Positions 9,301-15,401 of a DNA stretch of 29,243 nucleotides are shown here, piece by piece. Numbering within the stretch: position 1 is the stretch's first letter; each line of letters begins with the position of its first letter. A model generated the notes under the pieces. The model was given only the letters and a program-made list of their open reading frames with translations. It was not told the DNA's origin and did not search any database. This DNA is from Euryarchaeota archaeon UBA258. GTDB taxonomy: Archaea; Thermoplasmatota; Poseidoniia; Poseidoniales; Poseidoniaceae. Made by a program: the position numbers and the translations under genes. The stretch is taken from positions 13,074-42,316 of the forward strand of contig DAPR01000080.1 in the NCBI GenBank assembly GCA_002502605.1, in the 5' to 3' direction.

Positions 9301-9723
9301 GCGACAGAGGTGCCAGTCGCAACAGAAGGTGGTGCCTACCTTACCGTTCGCAATGACGACAAAACTAAACTTGTTCCAATTGCTCAAGATTTGGTCGAAC
9401 TTGGCTTCACCATTTATGCGACACCGGGCACATGTGATGTGCTTCGTGCGAATGATGTGCCTGCTACAGTTGCCTACAGGATTGCAGACAAAAACCACCC
9501 TGACGCTCTTGACCTAATGCGTGAAGGTAAGGTTTCGTTCATTGTCAATGTCCCAACTATTTCTGGTGGAGCGGTTCGCGATGGCAACATGATGCGACGT
9601 TTGGCTGTTGAACTTAACATTCCATTTGTCACAACATTACGAGGTGCTTCAATGGAAGTCGCCGCTATGAAGGCAGCAAAGAGAGGCCCTCTCGAACCAC
9701 GGCGATTGACGGTGCACTACTGA
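6379..9723 (+). CDS. carB: carbamoyl-phosphate synthase large subunit
   Basis: CarB uses two ATP, bicarbonate and ammonia to form carbamoyl phosphate. The 1114-residue product is full length and shows the family's internal duplication. The first half opens with VLGSGPIKIGQAAEFDFSG, and the second half, near residue 595, with TVGSGPIRIGQGIEFDYG. Each half has an ATP-grasp domain (FTLGGLGGGTAWD; YVLGGRGMEIL) with metal and substrate motifs IEVNPRVSRSSALASKATG and LEVNPRSSRTVPFVAKATG. The C terminus is an MGS-like regulatory domain (LGFTIYATPGTCDVL; FIVNVPTISGG). A strong GGAGGGGG sequence just before the ATG supports the start. The stop codon directly abuts the convergent stop of the next gene in TGATCA. 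Confidence 0.97.
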   Translation: MPRRDDLKTIMVLGSGPIKIGQAAEFDFSGSQAVQALREDGYEVILVNSNPATIQNDPEMADKIYIEPLIPDTVRRILEIERPCALLAGMGGQTALNIASELAHDGSLERLGVELIGSDLDAIDKAEDRELFNQVCESIGLPISEAIACNSMEEVIAAADEIGSWPILIRPAFTLGGLGGGTAWDLGQLVEIATLGLRNSRISQVLIEESILGWQELEYEVMRDGADNATIVCTMENIDPMGVHTGESTVVAPLQSFSDADHQVLRDQALSLIRELNIKGGCNVQFAFNQFTGEIRVIEVNPRVSRSSALASKATGYPIARMAAKIAVGYTLDELPNPITGEGTTAAFEPTLDYCVVKIPRWPFDKFRTADRTLGTSMKSTGEVMAIGRNFEEAFLKAWASLEQGCAHPRPLTRADESEGDGMAERALTELPDSTLVEWCRVATDRRMGALIEAFRRGWSVEKVHEITRITRWFLYRFENIAQTERSIADTHATPTELTREQLKHWKSLGFSDAHIADALSGFPASGPKSLQPGFDEDAVMKRRHNLGLHPRFRMVDSCAAEFAAKTPYYYSTYEIDDEVGIDALPNLEERTKERLVTVGSGPIRIGQGIEFDYGCVHAVKAIRAAGKDAVLINNNPETVSTDFDTSDRLYFEPLTLEYVTEVLLREQAHGILLQFGGQTAINLALPLDERLPMLEHLGLNMSIMGTSCDAVDEASDRERFEAFAKRIGLQMPRGATGTSSDDVRAAVEQIGFPVLIRPSYVLGGRGMEILANQQQVDAYLREAYLAPDKPLLVDEYLGHATEIDVDAAADGSEVLIGAIMEHLEEAGIHSGDSTCFIPAQNIPDSMLQRIAEQTKAIGLGLNIKGCYNIQFAIQGDQLYTLEVNPRSSRTVPFVAKATGLPMARIAANITIGIPLADQTIPQRTSGQVCVKAPVFPFIKLRGLDPAPGPEMKSTGEVYGSDVSADVAYLKARIATEVPVATEGGAYLTVRNDDKTKLVPIAQDLVELGFTIYATPGTCDVLRANDVPATVAYRIADKNHPDALDLMREGKVSFIVNVPTISGGAVRDGNMMRRLAVELNIPFVTTLRGASMEVAAMKAAKRGPLEPRRLTVHY

Positions 9724-10992
9724 TCAGCACGCATCGTATGCATCGATGATGTACTTGGTGAGTGGACTTGTCCAGGCCAATTCACTGATGCCAGCCTCGC
9801 CCTCGAGATCGTAAATTCTTACCACGTCGCGAACCCGGACATTTCCATCGCTGGAACGCGCAAGAATTGTAGCTGGTTTCACCGACTTTCCAGTGCCATG
9901 AGGGTCATAGACCGTGTCCAATGCTTCCGAGAGGAACCAATCCGCCTTTCCTCCAGGCTCGCCATCGTATGTTTTCTTGACTTTTTTAGCCCCGAACATG
10001 CCGCCAGATTTTTTCTTGGTGGTGCCTGAGGCAGCCTTTGTAGCAGCGGCTTTCGTGCTCTTTTGGGCTGGTTTCTTTGTGCCTTTCGTTGCCTTGGAAG
10101 CAGGTGCATCAGCACTTGCTACGGCACGGCCTTTGAATTCCTCTTCCATCTCTGAACGAATTTCCTTTTCAAGATCCTTTCGAATGCTCTTCTCAAGTTC
10201 TTCTCTTAATTTCGCTTCAATGACGCCTGGGTCGCCCTTTGCAGCCCGAGCGATTGCATCATCCCGTTCGTCTTTCATAGCCTGCATTACGTTGAGGTAA
10301 TGTGCCGCGACTTGAATCAATGATGTTTCCATGGATGCTTCGAGTTGCATCGAGACCACCACTCCTGACGAGTCGCGCCACTTGCGCCACTGCAACATGG
10401 TGTTGGCATGAATATCAGAACCACACTTCGGACAGAAACTTCGCTTTGGAGGCTTGAGGACAGGAATTGCCCTCATTGCATCGGGGTCGATACCTTCGTG
10501 CTCACCGCTTGCAACATCGTGAATGTGAGTTGATGCTTCCATACCATTGTCCATCGCATCCCGGAAGAGCCCTTCGCTCAAGTCTAGTTTTCCTGCTTGA
10601 ATGAGGTCCCACCCATTGGTCCCACGAACGACGGCACGAACAGCGGCATTGGCTGCTGGAGATTGACCCCATTCGTGATTGGCGTATGCGCTAGCGGTCG
10701 TTTCATCGAGTTCGGTTCCAAAAGCACTGGCAAGATCGACGTCTTCTCCTTCAGCGGGTGCGGCGATGCCAAGGAGAATCGGATTTGCTCCTTCTTCGAC
10801 CTTGGCAATCATATCGAATTTTTCAGCCATTGACAGGTCATCACGGTGTCGGATGACTTCCTTTAATTGATTGAGGTCGTGACCTGTGGCGGTGATTGGT
10901 CCCTGTCCGGTCAAGTCGTGGCCACAGGACAAGCAAAACTTTGCCGCCGCCTCAACGCCTGCTTCACAGGTTGGACAATAGACGCCCGCCAT
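9724..10992 (-). CDS. zinc-ribbon / coiled-coil protein of unknown function
   Basis: I do not recognise the full-length family. The 422-residue product starts with a four-Cys zinc ribbon (C6, C9, C20, C23; CPTC...FCLSCG), followed by a mostly helical segment. A second CPKCG motif (C187, C190) has no evident second Cys pair nearby. A charged helix at about residues 250-295 (LREELEKSIRKDLEKEI) looks like a coiled coil. It leads into a Lys/Ala/Thr-rich, probably disordered linker (about 297-345), and a compact C-terminal domain of about 75 residues with KPATILARSSDGNVRVRDVV. There is no signal peptide or membrane segment, so it is probably cytosolic. It lies 117 bases downstream of lysS on the same strand. 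Confidence 0.8.
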   Translation of the reverse strand: MAGVYCPTCEAGVEAAAKFCLSCGHDLTGQGPITATGHDLNQLKEVIRHRDDLSMAEKFDMIAKVEEGANPILLGIAAPAEGEDVDLASAFGTELDETTASAYANHEWGQSPAANAAVRAVVRGTNGWDLIQAGKLDLSEGLFRDAMDNGMEASTHIHDVASGEHEGIDPDAMRAIPVLKPPKRSFCPKCGSDIHANTMLQWRKWRDSSGVVVSMQLEASMETSLIQVAAHYLNVMQAMKDERDDAIARAAKGDPGVIEAKLREELEKSIRKDLEKEIRSEMEEEFKGRAVASADAPASKATKGTKKPAQKSTKAAATKAASGTTKKKSGGMFGAKKVKKTYDGEPGGKADWFLSEALDTVYDPHGTGKSVKPATILARSSDGNVRVRDVVRIYDLEGEAGISELAWTSPLTKYIIDAYDAC

Positions 10993-11109
10993 GTTCCGAT
11001 ATGGACGCTTACCTCTTTTGAAGGGTGATGGTCAAAACGGACTGAATCTGCTTGAACCTCGACCCTGAACAATCGACGGGTGCTTGCAGTGATTGGCGTT
11101 TGTAGTGTG

Positions 11110-12714
11110 TCACTCCAATGCTGCTACACACTCATGGAGCAGTTGAACGATTGTTTCCTGGTTCATTTCGGCTAAAATAGGTGCTAGGCGAGGGCCACGC
11201 TCCTTGCCCATGAGTGCTGAATATGCCGCTCTATAGCCAAACTTTGGGCTGAGTTCAAGATCTTTGGCAGCTTGCGGAATAGCACCACCAATGCTCTGTG
11301 CATCCCACGCACATGCAGCAAGAGCAGCAGGTAATGCACGGAGGACTTGACGTTGATCGTCGTTTAATTCCATGAGTGCCGTTTGGTTCGGCTCTTCGAG
11401 GATGCTGATTTTCATCTCAAGAGGAAAATGCTTGGAGGCAATCCAAGAACGCATGCGCTTTAGCCGATCGACAAGTGATTGTGTGGGTTCTTCGATTGCA
11501 CCTGCTGTGCGAAGACTTGCCCAGACTTCTTCATCGGATTGCTTTGTTTGGGCCAATAAAGCAAGGTGACGGAAGGTGACTGCTGTCGCTTCTGCGGTCT
11601 TGCCTTCCTCAACCACTGCCATGCGCATAGCACCAGCAGCGTCTTCGATTTGCACCCGTTGTCGTCTGCTCAACGATTCATCGCTCAGTTCAACCTCATA
11701 ATTTCGAGCTGCCATGCGCTCGAATTCATCCGCTAAGTTCACCAGGCTCATTCCAGTGTCGAATTCAATGGCCTTATTTGGCTTGGATTTAGCAACCAGA
11801 AGACGAAGAATCTCAGGTGGTACAAGTTCCAAAGCCTCGATTGGACCAATTGTGTTCCCTGCAGAGGAGGACATAGCACCTTGACCCTTGAGGCTGATCC
11901 ATTCGTAAGTAAGTGGGTGAGGCGGTTCATGGCCCAAGAGTTTGACAATTTCTCGTCCTGTGGCGTACGAACCGCCAGCAGCCCCGTGGTCCTTACCAAA
12001 GGGTTCGCATGTGACACCGATCCAACCCCACTTAGCCGGCCAATCGATCCGCCATGGAAGTTTACCTTCGCCTTTTCTTAGGTCTGAAGAGCCCGACACA
12101 CCGTGCGAATCCAACCAGTGGACATGGGGGTATTCGTAGCCAGTGACTTGCACGCCATCGAGAGAACCTTTTGAGTCCAATGGACTCCAAGGAAACCAAT
12201 CCTCTGACAGTTCTCGACCAGAAATACGCTCGATGGCTTCTCGGATCTCATCGGCCCGATCACACGCAATCTTAGCGAGTTGGTCGAAGCGTCCCGAAGT
12301 GTAAGATTCGAGGTTGTCAATGATTCGAGGACGCACGCCAATTTGTTCCAGTGCCTCCAAAAATGGCTTGAGGAAATGGTCGCCATACGTCCAGCCTTCC
12401 TCTTCAAACCGTTGCCAATCAGGATTGCCATCATGATCGGGAGCAGGAATGGAGCCAAGTTGGTGGCCGATGAATTGCTCATATTCTGGGCCAAGGAAAT
12501 CGTACACCTTTCGAAGAGGGTCGGCGGTATCGACAATGAACACAAACTCGACATCCAGGCCAGCATTGCGTGCGGCGCGAGCGATCATATCGCCTGTTAG
12601 GATTTCTCGAAGGTGGCCAATGTGGAATTCACCGCTCGGCGTGATGCCTGTGGAAACAATGTGCTTTGTTCCCTTGTGGCTCAGTGCCTTCGCTGCGACA
12701 TCTGCCCAATGCAT
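11110..12714 (-). CDS. lysS: lysyl-tRNA synthetase, class I
   Basis: This cytosolic enzyme charges tRNA-Lys. The 534-residue product belongs to the class I LysRS family typical of many archaea and some bacteria, unrelated to the class II enzyme. The HIGH signature is GEFHIGH at residues 28-34, and the Rossmann core contains VEFVFIVDTADPLRKVYDFL and CEPFGKDHGAAGGSY. The second signature, near residue 280, reads GAMSSSAGN, so both Lys positions expected around the MSSS core appear to be Ala. The C-terminal helical region is the anticodon-binding alpha-bundle. gfcR ends only nine bases upstream, so the two genes are probably cotranscribed. Confidence 0.96.
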   Translation of the reverse strand: MHWADVAAKALSHKGTKHIVSTGITPSGEFHIGHLREILTGDMIARAARNAGLDVEFVFIVDTADPLRKVYDFLGPEYEQFIGHQLGSIPAPDHDGNPDWQRFEEEGWTYGDHFLKPFLEALEQIGVRPRIIDNLESYTSGRFDQLAKIACDRADEIREAIERISGRELSEDWFPWSPLDSKGSLDGVQVTGYEYPHVHWLDSHGVSGSSDLRKGEGKLPWRIDWPAKWGWIGVTCEPFGKDHGAAGGSYATGREIVKLLGHEPPHPLTYEWISLKGQGAMSSSAGNTIGPIEALELVPPEILRLLVAKSKPNKAIEFDTGMSLVNLADEFERMAARNYEVELSDESLSRRQRVQIEDAAGAMRMAVVEEGKTAEATAVTFRHLALLAQTKQSDEEVWASLRTAGAIEEPTQSLVDRLKRMRSWIASKHFPLEMKISILEEPNQTALMELNDDQRQVLRALPAALAACAWDAQSIGGAIPQAAKDLELSPKFGYRAAYSALMGKERGPRLAPILAEMNQETIVQLLHECVAALE

Positions 12715-12723
12715 GTGTTCACC

Positions 12724-13317
12724 TCAAACTGGAACTGCTCGGATGATGCCGCGTAGTGGCACGCCTTCGATTTCATTTCGAGTTGTCTTATTGACAAGGA
12801 CTACGGCAAGCCCAACTTCTCCACCCACCGCTCGAATCGCTTGGATGGTTTTTCCCATCGTCACTCCAGAGGAAAGCACGTCGTCAATGATGACCACTTT
12901 CTTTCCAGCAACCTTTCCGTATTTGTTTGACAAAACGCCTTGGCCGTCTGCACCTTCGACGTTTCGGAAGATTGTGAATTCAGCGCCCAAGTGGCGTGCG
13001 ACTTCGTGGGCAAAGGGGATGCCATTAATCGAAATTCCAACAACGGTATCGATGTCTTCTACTCCAAGTTCCTCATCAGCAACATCGGCCATAATTGTGC
13101 CAATTGCTGCGATTCGTTCTGGTCGCACCCCGATGCTTCTCCAACCGATTCGGACATCGTTGGGTCGATCTGCGCCGCTCCCTTCTGCAAGCAGCCAGGC
13201 GATGGTGTCTTGAGACAAGGATAATTCGTCCGCAATTTGTTGGGAATTAAGTCCCTCTTTTCGCATGCCAAGGGCTTGCGCTCTCAGTTCTTCGATGCTC
13301 AAAACCATACTTCTCAT
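12724..13317 (-). CDS. gfcR: GfcR-type transcriptional regulator (HTH plus phosphoribosyltransferase domain)
   Basis: The product joins a short N-terminal helix-turn-helix (LNSQQIADELSLSQDTIAWLL) to an orotate-PRTase-like domain. That domain carries the PRPP-binding signature VVIIDDVLSSGVTMG and the upstream loop VVGISINGIPFAHEVA. This architecture matches the archaeal PyrE-like family annotated as GfcR, described in haloarchaea as a sugar-metabolism regulator; the target genes here are unknown. The start is ambiguous: ATG at 13341, 13317 and 13308 are in frame, and family alignments start near the later two. Older annotation would call this orotate phosphoribosyltransferase, which the HTH argues against. 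lysS follows after nine bases. Confidence 0.88.
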   Translation of the reverse strand: MRSMVLSIEELRAQALGMRKEGLNSQQIADELSLSQDTIAWLLAEGSGADRPNDVRIGWRSIGVRPERIAAIGTIMADVADEELGVEDIDTVVGISINGIPFAHEVARHLGAEFTIFRNVEGADGQGVLSNKYGKVAGKKVVIIDDVLSSGVTMGKTIQAIRAVGGEVGLAVVLVNKTTRNEIEGVPLRGIIRAVPV

Positions 13318-13345
13318 GTTGGGGTGAAGACTCAACCTCATCAAT

Positions 13346-13360
13346 CCTTTGCCCGAAAGG
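13346..13360. promoter_or_regulatory. 15-bp perfect palindrome in the gfcR/aIF2-beta divergent region
   Basis: CCTTT-gcccg-AAAGG is a perfect 5-5-5 inverted repeat between two divergent genes, immediately upstream of the possible gfcR starts. The position suits an operator for the adjacent HTH-PRTase regulator, but it could be a chance palindrome. No experimental or comparative support is visible. Confidence 0.3.
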
Positions 13361-13400
13361 TTCCGATGGCTTCAAGAAAGAGCGGCACAGGCCTTGACGC

Positions 13401-13811
13401 ATGAGCGACTTCGATTACGAGTCCCTGCTCGACCGAGCACGAGAGAACATCCCTGAGGAAATCTCTTCACGTTCGAGATGGCGACTCCCTCCACCACAGA
13501 TCCTCATCGAAGGTCAAAACACCATCTTCCGAAACTTCAATGAAGTCGTTTCAATGATGGATAGGGACGATAATCACGTGTACCAATACATCCTCAATGA
13601 ACTTGGAACCTCGGGTTCACGGGATGGACCAAGGGCTCGATTCAAGGGAAGAATTCCACCTAAGCGGATCAAAAAGACCATCGCAAACTACGTGAACAGC
13701 TACATCAAATGCAGCCAATGTGGCGCTCCTGATACCCATTTCGTTAAGCAAGATCGAACAACCTTGCTCAAGTGTCAAGCCTGTGGTGCAACACGACCGG
13801 TCAAGCTCTGA
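13401..13811 (+). CDS. eif2b: translation initiation factor aIF2 subunit beta
   Basis: aIF2-beta is part of the heterotrimeric archaeal aIF2 that delivers initiator Met-tRNA to the small ribosomal subunit. The 136-residue product has the expected size and order: an N-terminal helix that binds the gamma subunit (DYESLLDRARENIPEE), the central alpha/beta domain (TIFRNFNEVVSMMDRD, IPPKRIKKTIANYVNSYIKC), and a C-terminal zinc finger. The finger ligands are CSQC and CQAC, spaced as in the family, ending GATRPVKL. The gene is divergent from gfcR-lysS and is followed 44 bases later by the convergent stop of the HNH gene. Confidence 0.97.
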   Translation: MSDFDYESLLDRARENIPEEISSRSRWRLPPPQILIEGQNTIFRNFNEVVSMMDRDDNHVYQYILNELGTSGSRDGPRARFKGRIPPKRIKKTIANYVNSYIKCSQCGAPDTHFVKQDRTTLLKCQACGATRPVKL

Positions 13812-13855
13812 GGGCAATTTTCGAGATTCTGTTCTGCCGTGACTGGCGAACAGCA

Positions 13856-15337
13856 TCACGCTGAATCAATCGGTGCAATCGTCGCGGCAGTCCCAATGCC
13901 ATCGACAACAACTCGATCACTTACATGCGTCCGTAACGATTTGAGCAAACTCCAACTCTTTGCAATACCACATTGATGTGCGAATTCTTTAGCGGAAATC
14001 TCACTCGAACATACGACGGATGCGTGGGCACCTAAGCGGAGTGCAAAGGTTGCAGGTGACATCGGCTCGTTGATCACAGCAATGCATGCTGCTTGGAACG
14101 ATTGTAGATTCAATTCAATCAGGGGTTCTTCTGGCTGATCCTGAAGCGCTGCCTCTTGAGGGATTGCTTCTTGAACGGTTTCTTCATGAACGGGTATCTC
14201 TTCTTTCATTTTCAATGAGATTGTTTGCCTGGGCGCAACACCCTCAATCATGACTTCATTTGGCATCTTGCTCAAGATCGCTTTTTTCAATCCATATTTC
14301 TTGTGGAATCCATGCATCACAAGGAAGGCTTCTGTCCCAGTGTGGTCCCATTGGTTCTTCTCTTGATATTTCTTCAACTCATGGCCAAAGACTGCCAATT
14401 TCATCGGTTCACGCCCTTCGAGAACATTACGAATTGTTTGTTCAAAGTCCTCAGGAATCACCAACACCTGTTCCGTTTGAATTTGAGTTGAAGGCGACTT
14501 TTTCTTCGACTTTTTCTTCACCGGTTTTTTGGTTTTTTCAGGGCTTTTAGGGATGCTGACTTTTGCGGGATGACTGCCATTCTTTTTGCCGAACACCCCT
14601 TTGAACCAAGAACGCAGTCTATTCTTTTTGGGCCGAAGCATCAGTTCAAGAATTGCTTTCTGAGTGTCCCTTATTTCCTGCAACACCTCGAGCATTTGCT
14701 TCATGTCGCTTCTGTTGGACACAGGATTTTTCATGCCGTCATAGCTTTGTTTTTTGCCCGCCGTGGTTTTGCTTTTTGACTTTGCAATGAAGGCTGCAAA
14801 CAGTTCTGAGCATTCAGGATCGATCTTTGTCGAAGGTGTCCGGATTGTTCGAATTGACCATTCTATAAATCGGCCCACCTTGTCTCGTTCATCGTCAGTC
14901 AATTGACGTCCATGCATTTTGGCATAACTCGGAATCAACTTGGTCATTGTAGCGTTTCTGTACATGTTGCACTGATGGCACATCGCAACGAGGTTGTCGA
15001 GTTTATTGTTGCCGCCAAGGGTTCGTGAAACAACATGTTCAACGGTGATTGACCTTGGGTCTGGAGATTCCCCCTTCTTTGGCTGACGCCCCCTCTTGGT
15101 TGTGGGTTCCATGATCGTGTCACACGTTGGGCAACATTCCCCGACCTTGGCCTCGATGATCTTCCGATTGGCGGAACTGATCATCTTGCCGACCTCACCC
15201 TTGCCACCGGCTTCGATGAATGCGATGCAGTGCTTGGTCCACTCCTTGATGCGTTCTTGCACCTCAGGTTCTGTATCCATTGAAGAGAAGGTTTGCTCGA
15301 GTGTATTTAATTTGTTTTGAAGGGTCTGTCCTCGCAT
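13856..15337 (-). CDS. HNH endonuclease domain protein with duplicated C-terminal winged-helix-like units
   Basis: The 493-residue product has an N-terminal helical segment and an HNH (beta-beta-alpha metal) nuclease domain at about residues 69-125. The domain shows a zinc pair CPTC, a catalytic-type VEHVVSRTLGGNNKLDN with His101, and CHQCN. A helical region and a strongly basic Lys-rich stretch (about 245-285, KKPVKKKSKKKS) follow. Two C-terminal units, about 297-366 and 413-480, align with each other without gaps from a shared EPM onward; key shared positions are F, L, F, G, K, L, K, V and G. Each resembles a winged helix of the LOTUS/OST-HTH kind, with an acidic linker between them. I chose ATG at 15337; ATG at 15382 is possible, and the longer open frame overlaps the divergent lipoprotein. 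Nucleic-acid cleavage is inferred; the biological role is unknown. Confidence 0.82.
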   Translation of the reverse strand: MRGQTLQNKLNTLEQTFSSMDTEPEVQERIKEWTKHCIAFIEAGGKGEVGKMISSANRKIIEAKVGECCPTCDTIMEPTTKRGRQPKKGESPDPRSITVEHVVSRTLGGNNKLDNLVAMCHQCNMYRNATMTKLIPSYAKMHGRQLTDDERDKVGRFIEWSIRTIRTPSTKIDPECSELFAAFIAKSKSKTTAGKKQSYDGMKNPVSNRSDMKQMLEVLQEIRDTQKAILELMLRPKKNRLRSWFKGVFGKKNGSHPAKVSIPKSPEKTKKPVKKKSKKKSPSTQIQTEQVLVIPEDFEQTIRNVLEGREPMKLAVFGHELKKYQEKNQWDHTGTEAFLVMHGFHKKYGLKKAILSKMPNEVMIEGVAPRQTISLKMKEEIPVHEETVQEAIPQEAALQDQPEEPLIELNLQSFQAACIAVINEPMSPATFALRLGAHASVVCSSEISAKEFAHQCGIAKSWSLLKSLRTHVSDRVVVDGIGTAATIAPIDSA

Positions 15338-15401
15338 AAGGGAAAAAATCCTCTCAATGTTGGATGAATAAGATAATTGCATACTTCCATGACGCAGGGG
15401 C

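Noticed and set aside
10000-10150. Repetitive-looking Lys/Ala codons as a possible DNA repeat
   Set aside because: The repetition is amino-acid bias in a disordered linker; the bases do not form a regular tandem repeat.
12449-13213. A 254-residue plus-strand open frame across lysS and gfcR
   Set aside because: It is antisense to two well-supported genes, has a Ser/Arg/Thr-rich shadow composition and shows no recognisable domain.
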